Shown piece by piece: positions 7,187-14,052 of a DNA stretch of 14,516 nt. Origin of the DNA: an uncultured Actinomyces sp. (GTDB lineage Bacteria; Actinomycetota; Actinomycetes; Actinomycetales; Actinomycetaceae); NCBI GenBank assembly GCA_946998115.1, contig CAMPYB010000023.1, forward strand, positions 1-14,516, read 5' to 3'. The notes under the pieces are model-generated. The model did no database searches. It was not told the origin of the DNA and was given only the letters and a program-made list of their open reading frames with translations. Each line of letters begins with the position of its first letter. Positions within the stretch are counted from its first letter, which is position 1. The translations under genes and the position numbers were made by a program.

Positions 7187-7348
7187 ATGTTGAAAAATTT
7201 AAGTAATTTTGTGTATGTTTATTTTCTGTGCTTATATGTAATAGCTGTTGCTGTATTTATTATGATGTACACTATAAGTACTGTATATAAATATAATATA
7301 AATTATAGTAAATGTTTGACTAAAATTACGATTAGGATGGTACATTGA
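7187..7348 (+). CDS. Possible 53-residue hydrophobic small protein
   Basis: An open frame of 54 codons starts with ATG at 7187 and ends in a TGA (7346-7348) that overlaps the TTG start of the next gene as TTGA, an arrangement seen in translationally coupled pairs. The product would have a basic start (MLKNLSN), one strongly hydrophobic stretch at about residues 8-31 rich in aromatic, Val, Ile and Met residues, and a polar basic tail ending RMVH. No good Shine-Dalgarno precedes it, and a perfect TATAAT lies within it. I do not recognise a family. It may be a chance frame in T-rich DNA. Confidence 0.2.
   Translation: MLKNLSNFVYVYFLCLYVIAVAVFIMMYTISTVYKYNINYSKCLTKITIRMVH
7292..7297 (+). promoter_or_regulatory. 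Possible -10 box for wecA
   Basis: The exact consensus TATAAT lies 48 bases before the wecA start, downstream of a probable terminator, where a promoter is expected. No hexamer resembling TTGACA is found 16-18 bases upstream, and TATAAA and TATAAG occur close by. The location supports the call more than the sequence does. Confidence 0.35.
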
Positions 7349-8454
7349 GAGTTTATTTACTCGTCTTTTTAGTTGCTTCCTGCGTAACATATTTGACGAC
7401 TCCTATTGTTCGACAAATTGCTTTAAGTATGCACGCGTTGACGCCTATAAGAGCTAGGGACGTACACACTAATCCAATTCCGCGACTTGGTGGAGTCGCA
7501 ATGTTTGCTGGGCTCTTTGTGTCTTTTATAGTGGCTAGTAATATCCCTTTTTTAACAGAGGTGTTTCGCGGATATCAAGCTTGGGCTGTCTTAGTAGGTA
7601 GTGGTATTGTTTGTGTTCTAGGTGTAATTGATGATATTTGGGAATTAGATTGGATCACTAAAATTTGCGGTCAAATATTGACTGCAGGTGTAATGGCTTG
7701 GATGGGGATACAGATTACTTCTTTTCCTATATATGGTTTAACTATAGGTTCATCAAAGCTTTCTTTATTTGCAACTATTTTTATTGTAATTTTAGCAATT
7801 AATGCTGTGAATTTTGTCGATGGTTTGGATGGATTAGCAGCTGGTTTAATATCTATAGGATGTTTAGGATTTTTTATTTATTCATATTTGCTTACGCGTG
7901 TTATTGGTGGACATTCTTATGCATCTTTAGCTTCTGTTGTAATAGTTTCTTTACTGGGAGTGTGTATAGGATTTTTGCCGTATAATTTTAATCCTGCAAC
8001 TATTTTCATGGGTGATTGTGGTTCTATGATTTTAGGCTTGGTTACGGCAAGTGCGACAATTTTAATTACTGGTCAAATAAATCCTGCTATTATGCTTCCA
8101 CGTCAAACTTTTGCGGCTTTTATTCCCATTCTTCTACCTCTTGCAGTTATGATTATTCCTTTGGTGGATATGCTCATGGCAATTGTTAGGCGTTTGCGTG
8201 CTGGAAAATCTCCATTTCATGCTGATAGGATGCACATACATCATAAATTGCTTAGGTTAGGATACTCTCATCGTCATGTTGTTTTAGTCATGTATTTATG
8301 GGGTGCTGTTATTTCTTTCGGAGCATGTTCATTATTGTTCTTATCTATGAAAATTTGGGGTTTGTTATGGGTGCCTATGATTTTAGGAGTATTTTTGTAT
8401 ACTCTTATTTCGGCTCCTGCATTGCATCGTAGATTATTTTCTAGAATAAAATAA
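7345..8454 (+). CDS. wecA: Undecaprenyl-phosphate sugar-1-phosphate transferase (WecA/TagO family)
   Basis: Polytopic membrane enzyme that transfers a HexNAc-1-phosphate (usually GlcNAc-1-P from UDP-GlcNAc) to a polyprenyl phosphate, the first step of several cell-wall glycopolymers. Family motifs appear in order: DVHTNPIPRLGG near 34-45, the metal-binding Asp96-Asp97 in VIDDIWELDWITK, NFVDGLDG with Asp159/Asp162, FMGDCGS at about 222-227, and the cytoplasmic HADRMHIHH at 292-300. The last distinguishes this group from MraY. About ten or eleven hydrophobic segments cover the 369 residues. The start is TTG 7345, chosen because AGGATGG (7334-7340) lies at the right distance and no ATG fits. AtpI follows 13 bases after its stop. 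The actual polymer made (teichoic acid, linker unit or capsule) cannot be told from here. Confidence 0.92.
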   Translation: MRVYLLVFLVASCVTYLTTPIVRQIALSMHALTPIRARDVHTNPIPRLGGVAMFAGLFVSFIVASNIPFLTEVFRGYQAWAVLVGSGIVCVLGVIDDIWELDWITKICGQILTAGVMAWMGIQITSFPIYGLTIGSSKLSLFATIFIVILAINAVNFVDGLDGLAAGLISIGCLGFFIYSYLLTRVIGGHSYASLASVVIVSLLGVCIGFLPYNFNPATIFMGDCGSMILGLVTASATILITGQINPAIMLPRQTFAAFIPILLPLAVMIIPLVDMLMAIVRRLRAGKSPFHADRMHIHHKLLRLGYSHRHVVLVMYLWGAVISFGACSLLFLSMKIWGLLWVPMILGVFLYTLISAPALHRRLFSRIK

Positions 8455-8467
8455 GATAGGAATTATT

Positions 8468-8872
8468 GTGGATCATAATAGTAAACAGTTATTTGATGCT
8501 GTAAGAAATATTTTTATTACAATGATATTGTGTATATTTTTTATATTAATAGCGAGTATAGCTGTAGGCGTATTTTTTAAAGTGAAGTATACAATAAAGT
8601 CTGTAATGCTTGCAGGGGTAGGTGCATTAGTATTGCTTGCGCTTACATTATTAGTGTTACTTTTAGCAACAAAATATTGTGAACAATCAATAATATTTTC
8701 TCTTAGCGCATTTTTTATGAAAATAGTATTTTTATTTATTTATTTATTTTTAATTAAAAATTATGTCAGTGTAAATAACCACTTTTTCTCTGCAATACTT
8801 ATGCTTATATTACTGATATCTTGCATAATTGAGGCTATTTTTTTATCTAAAGCTAAATATAAGTATGTGTAG
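8468..8872 (+). CDS. atpI: AtpI-like small membrane protein
   Basis: A 134-residue, very hydrophobic protein with four predicted membrane helices at about 15-37, 44-66, 72-95 and 104-125, joined by short polar loops. It begins with GTG 8468, preceded by AGGAA (8458-8462) at good spacing. Position directly upstream of atpB matches the AtpI-like gene of other actinobacterial atp clusters. Such proteins are thought to assist ATP synthase or c-ring assembly and are often dispensable. Sequence similarity to AtpI is hard to judge by eye, so identity rests on topology, size and context. It sits 13 bases after wecA, so the two are probably co-transcribed. No terminator follows. Confidence 0.7.
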   Translation: MDHNSKQLFDAVRNIFITMILCIFFILIASIAVGVFFKVKYTIKSVMLAGVGALVLLALTLLVLLLATKYCEQSIIFSLSAFFMKIVFLFIYLFLIKNYVSVNNHFFSAILMLILLISCIIEAIFLSKAKYKYV

Positions 8873-8920
8873 TTTACAATGGTTTATTTTAAATAATAAG
8901 ATATTTTACTATTAATTCAC

Positions 8921-8961
8921 TTGTTATTAATTTTGTATTTACTGGTATTATGATATAACAA
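8921..8961 (+). promoter_or_regulatory. Possible atp operon promoter with flanking inverted repeat
   Basis: TTGTTA (8921-8926) lies 19 bases before an extended -10, TGG then TATTAT (8943-8951). The same -35 forms the left arm of an exact seven-base inverted repeat: TTGTTAT (8921-8927) and ATAACAA (8955-8961). The right arm overlaps the predicted transcription start. The repeat could be an operator or a coincidence in AT-rich DNA. A transcript from here would have a leader of about 105 bases before atpB. Confidence 0.3.
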
Positions 8962-9000
8962 TTAAAGTATATTGTTTTATCTAAAATAATATATTTATTC

Positions 9001-9021
9001 GCTTTGTCAAATTGGCAAAGT
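9001..9021 (+). other. Hairpin in the atpB leader
   Basis: CTTTGTC (9002-9008) pairs with GGCAAAG (9014-9020) over seven positions, one of them a G-U wobble, around the loop AAATT. An outer G-U pair at 9001/9021 can close it. It has no T-run and sits six bases before a strong AAGGAAG sequence. It may influence translation initiation or protect the mRNA 5' end. Confidence 0.4.
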
Positions 9022-9033
9022 GGAAAGGAAGCA

Positions 9034-9075
9034 ATGCGTAATGGCAAAATCTTAGGAGGACCTTTTGATAGGTAG
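9034..9075 (+). CDS. Possible 13-residue upstream ORF overlapping atpB
   Basis: ATG 9034 follows AAAGGAAG (9024-9031) closely and opens a frame MRNGKILGGPFDR that stops at TAG 9073-9075, eleven bases into atpB. The ORF contains the atpB Shine-Dalgarno (AGGAGG, 9054-9059) as part of its own codons, so a ribosome reading it would cover and then leave next to the atpB start. The good ribosome binding site is the main support. The peptide itself matches nothing I recognise. Confidence 0.3.
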   Translation: MRNGKILGGPFDR

Positions 9076-9865
9076 TATCACTCCTTTTCTAGTACCGTTC
9101 AAGGACGGTCTAGATGCAATTAGCGTTGATGAATTTTTTCCACCTGCGATTTTGTTCGAAGGTACACCATTTGAACTGAACCGTGTTATGATGGTGCGCT
9201 TAATTGCTGTTGCTATAGTATCTATAGTGCTTTTGAGTGCATCTAAACGGGCTAAAATTATTCCTGGTAAAGGACAAGTTTTAGTTGAAATGGTGTTGGA
9301 ATTTGTAAGAAAGAATATTGTATGTGAGATTATTCAATCAAAGGATATTGCAACTAAAGTCACGCCTTTAATTACTCTTATATTTGTTGGAATTTTGTCC
9401 ATGAATATAACAGGTATTATTCCGGGATTGAATATTGCTGGTTCGAGTGTTATAGGTATACCTTTATGTTTTGCTATAATCTCGTATGTGGCATTCATAT
9501 ATATAGGTATTAAGGTGCATGGTGTTGGTAAATTTATTAAGTCACAACTTATGCCACCTGGTATACCTAAAATACTTTGCCCAGTTTTTGTTTTGATTGA
9601 AATATTATCTACATTCATAGTTCGTCCATTTACTCTTGTTATACGTCTTTTGGCTAACATGATTGCTGGACACTTACTACTTGTTTTATTTTTCATTGCA
9701 ACACATATGTTCATTTTATCTATGAGCGCATACACTTTATTTGCACCACTTACATTTTTGATGTCAATCGGTGTGTATGCATTTGAGATTTTTGTTGCAC
9801 TATTACAAGCCTATATTTTTGCTTTACTGTCAGCAGTTTATATACAGTTATCCGTGGAGCATTAA
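9065..9865 (+). CDS. atpB: ATP synthase Fo subunit a
   Basis: Membrane stator subunit that forms the two proton half-channels against the c-ring. The 266-residue protein has five or six hydrophobic segments. The essential arginine is Arg194 within RPFTLVIRLLANMIAGH, corresponding to E. coli Arg210. The last helix, ALLQAYIFALLSAVYIQL, carries the conserved Gln and aromatic residues of the family. The short hydrophilic N-terminus matches actinobacterial subunit a. The start is TTG 9065, selected because a consensus AGGAGG (9054-9059) lies five bases upstream and the frame does not supply a suitable ATG. It opens the structural part of the operon; atpE begins 44 bases later. A hairpin and a short upstream ORF precede it. 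Confidence 0.95.
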   Translation: MIGSITPFLVPFKDGLDAISVDEFFPPAILFEGTPFELNRVMMVRLIAVAIVSIVLLSASKRAKIIPGKGQVLVEMVLEFVRKNIVCEIIQSKDIATKVTPLITLIFVGILSMNITGIIPGLNIAGSSVIGIPLCFAIISYVAFIYIGIKVHGVGKFIKSQLMPPGIPKILCPVFVLIEILSTFIVRPFTLVIRLLANMIAGHLLLVLFFIATHMFILSMSAYTLFAPLTFLMSIGVYAFEIFVALLQAYIFALLSAVYIQLSVEH

Positions 9866-9909
9866 ACGAACAATAGGTGTAAAAATTTTATTGAGAAAAG
9901 GAATATATT

Positions 9910-10113
9910 ATGATTGGTAGCTTAATGGCAGTTGGTTATGGTCTAGCCGCAATTGGACCTGGTATCGGTATTGGTATTATTGTTGGTCAAACTAACCAAG
10001 CTATTGCACGTCAACCGGAATTAGCTAGTACTTTGCGCACAAATATGTTTATTGGTGTTGCTTTCACTGAAGCTTTGGCTCTTATCGGTATTGCAGCAGG
10101 ATTTATGTTCTAA
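9910..10113 (+). CDS. atpE: ATP synthase Fo subunit c
   Basis: The 67-residue hairpin protein that assembles into the rotating c-ring. Helix 1 carries the Gly-rich AAIGPGIGIGIIVG, the polar loop holds Arg34-Gln35-Pro36, and helix 2 has the ion-carrying Glu54 in GVAFTEALALIG. Ile21 sits where Na+-type rings have Gln (GVGQG), and Ala55 replaces the Ser that follows the Glu in those rings. I therefore infer proton coupling. ATG 9910 has AAAGGA (9897-9902) seven bases upstream. Its TAA shares its last A with the atpF start. Base composition is less AT-rich than the surroundings, fitting high expression; c is needed in many copies per complex. Confidence 0.98.
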   Translation: MIGSLMAVGYGLAAIGPGIGIGIIVGQTNQAIARQPELASTLRTNMFIGVAFTEALALIGIAAGFMF

Positions 10114-10658
10114 TGAATACTTATATTCTACCGATGACTAGCGAGCACAATATTTTATTGCCAACATTACCTGATATTATTTATTCGATAATTTGTATAG
10201 TAATTTTGGCACTTGTGTTGCGCAAAGTTTTGCCTACTTTTAATGCGATAATTAAAGATAGAACTGCAAAAATTGAAGCTGGTATAAATGCGACTGCAAC
10301 AGCTGAAAAGAAACTATCTAAAGTTAAGCAAGAATTAGAAGAAGAAAAAATTAATTCTTATAAGCAAGCTAGTCAAATTCGTGAAAAAGCACAAGCTGAA
10401 GCGAAAAATATTATTGACAATGCTAAAGAACAAGCGAAAGCTGAGGCTGATCGCATTATTGAGAATGCACAGCGTCAAATACAGTCTGAATATCAGCTTT
10501 CTCAAATAAGTTTACGTTCTGAAATTGGAACTTTAGCATGTGAGCTTGCTGATAAAATTGTAGGCGAGCATTTGGAAAATAAAGAATTGTCCGCTCGTGT
10601 TATCGATCGTTTTTTGGATAATCTCGAGCAAGAGACTTCGCACATAAAGGAGTCTTAA
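10113..10658 (+). CDS. atpF: ATP synthase Fo subunit b
   Basis: Peripheral stalk subunit linking subunit a to the top of F1. The 181-residue protein has a short exterior N-terminus, one membrane helix (about 21-36), then RKVLPTFNAIIKDR and a long Ala/Glu/Lys/Gln-rich helix (about 50-150) suited to a right-handed coiled coil, ending in a delta-binding tail. The start ATG 10113 overlaps the atpE stop as TAATG, so translation probably relies on coupling. The 3' end holds AAAGGAG (10646-10652), which serves atpH, and a second TAATG joins the two genes. Length is normal, with no duplication or fusion to delta. Confidence 0.96.
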   Translation: MNTYILPMTSEHNILLPTLPDIIYSIICIVILALVLRKVLPTFNAIIKDRTAKIEAGINATATAEKKLSKVKQELEEEKINSYKQASQIREKAQAEAKNIIDNAKEQAKAEADRIIENAQRQIQSEYQLSQISLRSEIGTLACELADKIVGEHLENKELSARVIDRFLDNLEQETSHIKES

Positions 10659-11473
10659 TGCAACTCAGTAGCAGGAGAGCTTTGACTCAATTTTTTCCGG
10701 TTTTTTCATCAATTGTAAATGCGAGTGATAAAGATCTGGCTATAAGTGATGATTTGTTTGCTGTTCAAAAATTTTTGAGTGAAAATTCTCCACTTTTGCG
10801 TGCTTTAACTAATCCTTCATATAATTGTGATGGCAAAAAAGCTTTAATAAATAAACTTTTTTCTTCTCAACTAAATAAAGCTAGTGTTGAAATTATCACT
10901 AGTGTTATTGTGATGCGTTGGGGAACTGAGACTGATTTATTAGAAGCTTTAGAAACGCTCGGTATCGAAAGTTTGATTTTACAAGCTGATAAAGCAAATA
11001 AACTTTCTGAAGTTGAAAAAGATTTATTTACTATTGTGCGTATTTTGAAAGATAATAAAATATTGCGCAACACTCTTACTGATATTAGAACTTATTCAGT
11101 TGAACAAAGATTATCTCTTGTTGATAAACTATTTTCTAATAATCTAAATGAGTATTCGTTTAAGTTGTTGACGCGTGCAGTTGTGCATGCTAAACGTACT
11201 GGTTTGAGTGTCTATATTTTAGATCTTGCAGAAAAGGTAGCAAATCATACTGATCGTTTGCTTGTAAATGTTTCAGTTGCACAACCTATGACAGATCAGC
11301 AGTCGAGTCGTTTGCAAGAAATATTAGCTAAAGCATACGGCAAACAAATAATTATTAATGAATTAATCGATAAAGAACTTATCGGTGGTATTCGTATCCG
11401 AATAGGCGAAACGGTTATTGACGGTTCTGTACTATCTTCAATTGTACAAGCTCGTCAACGTCTAGCCTCATAA
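10658..11473 (+). CDS. atpH: ATP synthase F1 subunit delta
   Basis: OSCP-type subunit that caps the alpha3beta3 head and binds the b stalk. At 271 residues it is much longer than the ~180 of E. coli but matches the long free-standing delta of many actinobacteria; it is not the b-delta fusion found in mycobacteria. An N-terminal six-helix region (about 1-110) is followed by a second helical part and the conserved C-terminal strand region with LIGGIRIRIGETVIDGSV ahead of a final helix. The ATG 10658 shares a base with the atpF stop and has AAAGGAG five bases upstream. atpA starts 22 bases after the stop. Confidence 0.94.
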   Translation: MQLSSRRALTQFFPVFSSIVNASDKDLAISDDLFAVQKFLSENSPLLRALTNPSYNCDGKKALINKLFSSQLNKASVEIITSVIVMRWGTETDLLEALETLGIESLILQADKANKLSEVEKDLFTIVRILKDNKILRNTLTDIRTYSVEQRLSLVDKLFSNNLNEYSFKLLTRAVVHAKRTGLSVYILDLAEKVANHTDRLLVNVSVAQPMTDQQSSRLQEILAKAYGKQIIINELIDKELIGGIRIRIGETVIDGSVLSSIVQARQRLAS

Positions 11474-11495
11474 TGTAGGGAAATTAGGAAGACTA

Positions 11496-13118
11496 ATGTC
11501 TGAACTATCAATTAAACCTGAAGATATTCGAGTAGCACTTGACAGTTTTGTCAATGACTATGAGCCTTCAAAAATACTTAAAGACGAAATAGGTCGAGTT
11601 ATTATGACGGCTGATGGTATTGCTGAAGTCGAAGGGTTGCCTGGAACTATGGCTAATGAGCTACTAAAGTTTTCTGATGGAACTTTAGGTATTGCTATGA
11701 ACCTTGATGTGCGTTCCATTGGTGTTGTTATCTTAGGTGATTTCTCAAATATTGAAGAAGGCGATGAAGTACGCCGTACCGGTGAAGTTTTGTCAGTACC
11801 GGTAGGTGATGGATATTTGGGACGTGTTGTTGATCCTTTGGGTGATCCAATTGACGGATTAGGTGATATTACTGATATCGAAGGTCGTCGTCCGCTTGAA
11901 TTGCAGGCTCCTGGTGTTATGATGCGTAAATCAGTTCATGAACCATTGCAAACAGGCTTGAAAGCTATAGACTCTATGATGCCGATTGGCCGTGGACAAC
12001 GTCAGCTTATTATTGGCGATAGACAGACAGGTAAAACTGCTGTTGCTATTGATGCTATTTTAAATCAGCGTCAAAACTGGTTGTCAGGTGATCCTAAAAA
12101 GCAAGTTCGTTGTATTTATGTTGCAATTGGCCAAAAAGGCTCTACAATTGCTTCAGTTCGCAGTTGCCTTGAAGAGGCAGGAGCATTGGAATACACGACA
12201 ATCGTAGCTTCTCCAGCTTCGGACTCTGCTGGTTTTAAATATTTAGCACCTTATACTGGTTCAGCTATAGGTCAGCATTGGATGTACCAATGTAAACATG
12301 TTTTGATTGTTTTTGATGATCTATCAAAGCAAGCTGAAGCTTATCGTGCTGTGTCACTTTTGCTTCGTCGTCCACCAGGCCGTGAAGCATATCCAGGTGA
12401 CGTGTTCTATTTGCATTCACGTTTGCTCGAACGTTGCGCTAAACTATCCGATGAGCTAGGTGGTGGATCCATGACAGGTCTGCCAATTATCGAAACTAAA
12501 GCAAATGACGTTTCTGCTTATATTCCAACTAACGTTATTTCTATTACTGATGGACAAATATTTTTGCAGTCAGATTTGTTTAACGCTAACCAACGACCAG
12601 CTGTTGACGTAGGTATTTCTGTCTCTCGTGTTGGTGGTGACGCTCAAGTTAAAGCTATGAAGAAAGTGGCAGGTACTTTAAAGCTTACATTGGCTCAATA
12701 TCGTTCTATGGCGGCCTTTGCGCTATTTGCATCCGATCTTGATGCAACTACACGTAAACAGTTGCAACGTGGTGAGCGTTTGATGGAACTTTTGAAACAG
12801 CCACAATCAACACCTTATCCTGTTGAAGATCAGATTATTTCAATTTGGGCAGGTACTAATGGATATTTGGATCAGGTTGAAGTAAAAGATGTTCTAAAAT
12901 ATGAGCATGATTTGCTTGAATATGTGAAGTCAAATACCGATGTTGCAACTGTATTAGCTGAAACAGGATTGCTTGAAGCTGAAACAGAGGAAAAGCTAAA
13001 GAATGCAGTTGCAGAGTTCACTAAAACATTTTTAGCTGTACCTGTTTTACAGGAAACTACGGAAGACACACAAGCAGAGGTTTCTTCTGAAAAAATTGTG
13101 AAAAATAAGCGAGGCTAA
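11496..13118 (+). CDS. atpA: ATP synthase F1 subunit alpha
   Basis: Regulatory nucleotide-binding subunit of the F1 head. The 540-residue protein has the N-terminal beta barrel (about 25-95), the P-loop GDRQTGKT at 174-181, and the arginine finger Arg378 in SVSRVGGDAQVKAMKKVAGTL, which reaches into the catalytic site on beta. The GAGALEYTT and LLRRPPGREAYPGD blocks are also present. An acidic then basic C-terminal tail of roughly 25 residues extends past the conserved helical domain. ATG 11496 has AGGAAG (11486-11491) four bases upstream. The stop is two bases before atpG. Codon composition is richer in GC than prmC/tsaC, as expected for a conserved, abundant protein. Confidence 0.98.
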   Translation: MSELSIKPEDIRVALDSFVNDYEPSKILKDEIGRVIMTADGIAEVEGLPGTMANELLKFSDGTLGIAMNLDVRSIGVVILGDFSNIEEGDEVRRTGEVLSVPVGDGYLGRVVDPLGDPIDGLGDITDIEGRRPLELQAPGVMMRKSVHEPLQTGLKAIDSMMPIGRGQRQLIIGDRQTGKTAVAIDAILNQRQNWLSGDPKKQVRCIYVAIGQKGSTIASVRSCLEEAGALEYTTIVASPASDSAGFKYLAPYTGSAIGQHWMYQCKHVLIVFDDLSKQAEAYRAVSLLLRRPPGREAYPGDVFYLHSRLLERCAKLSDELGGGSMTGLPIIETKANDVSAYIPTNVISITDGQIFLQSDLFNANQRPAVDVGISVSRVGGDAQVKAMKKVAGTLKLTLAQYRSMAAFALFASDLDATTRKQLQRGERLMELLKQPQSTPYPVEDQIISIWAGTNGYLDQVEVKDVLKYEHDLLEYVKSNTDVATVLAETGLLEAETEEKLKNAVAEFTKTFLAVPVLQETTEDTQAEVSSEKIVKNKRG

Positions 13119-13120
13119 AA

Positions 13121-14026
13121 ATGAGTGGTCAGCAACGCATATATAAGCATCGAATAAAATCTACTCAAACACTTGCTAAAGTTTTTCGCGCTATGGAGCT
13201 TATTGCTGCTTCACGCATATCTAAAGCTAGAATGAAAGCACAGTGTTCGGATCCATATGATACAGCAATTACTGATGCAGTACAGGCATTATCTGAGCAT
13301 TGTGATTTTGATCATCCGCTTACTCGTGAGAGAACTGATACACAAAGAATTGGAATATTAGTTGTCACATCGGATAGAGGTATGGCTGGTGCATATTCAG
13401 CAACAGTTTTGCGTGAAACTGAAAAGCTTATTAAAAACTTGATCGCTGATGGTAAGCAACCTGTTTTGTTTGTTGCTGGGCGTAGAGCTAAAAGTTATTT
13501 TCATTTTAGAAATGTCAAGCTTGAAAAGAGCTGGGAAGGTGAATCTGATAATCCTAGCTTTGAAATGATAAATGATATTTCTCAAACACTTTTGGACTAT
13601 TTCTTGAATGAAGATCCTGAAGTTGGCGTCTCGCAAGTGCATATTGTTTTCACTCGCTTTAAGACAATGGTTTCGCAAGTGCCTCAGGTGCGTAAGATGA
13701 TTCCTCTTGAAGTGGTCACTGAAGATGAAAATGCTAGTATTTCGACTGAACGCAAAGTGTTGCCTTTATACGAGTTTGAGCCGTCAGCTGAAGAAGTTTT
13801 TAAAGCAGTCTTACCTATGTACGTGAAAAGTAGAATTAGGAATGCTATATTACAAGCAGCTGCATCAGAACTTGCTAATAGGCAAAGAGCTATGCATACA
13901 GCTACTGATAATGCTGATGAATTGATTCGTAAATATGTGCGTATGGCAAATGCTGCACGTCAAGCTGAAATTACGCAAGAAATTACAGAAATTGTTTCTG
14001 GTGCTGACTGCTTAGGCCAGAAATAA
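13121..14026 (+). CDS. atpG: ATP synthase F1 subunit gamma
   Basis: Central shaft whose rotation drives the binding changes in the alpha3beta3 head. In 301 residues the two coiled helices are evident: the N-terminal one (about 1-55, RIYKHRIKSTQTLAKVFRAMELIAASRISKAR) and the C-terminal one (about 230-295) ending ARQAEITQEITEIVSGADCL, a strongly conserved signature. The middle Rossmann-like domain starts with RIGILVVTSDRGMAGAYSA. ATG 13121 is preceded by GAGG (13111-13114) at the end of atpA, only two bases after its stop, so the two are translationally close. atpD begins 26 bases later. Confidence 0.97.
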   Translation: MSGQQRIYKHRIKSTQTLAKVFRAMELIAASRISKARMKAQCSDPYDTAITDAVQALSEHCDFDHPLTRERTDTQRIGILVVTSDRGMAGAYSATVLRETEKLIKNLIADGKQPVLFVAGRRAKSYFHFRNVKLEKSWEGESDNPSFEMINDISQTLLDYFLNEDPEVGVSQVHIVFTRFKTMVSQVPQVRKMIPLEVVTEDENASISTERKVLPLYEFEPSAEEVFKAVLPMYVKSRIRNAILQAAASELANRQRAMHTATDNADELIRKYVRMANAARQAEITQEITEIVSGADCLGQK

Positions 14027-14052
14027 TGGGAACAAAACAAAAGGAATTACAA

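Noticed and set aside
9910..10113. Possible Na+-dependent c-ring
   Set aside because: The helix 1 Gln and the Ser after the carboxylate in known Na+ rings are Ile21 and Ala55 here, so proton coupling is more likely.
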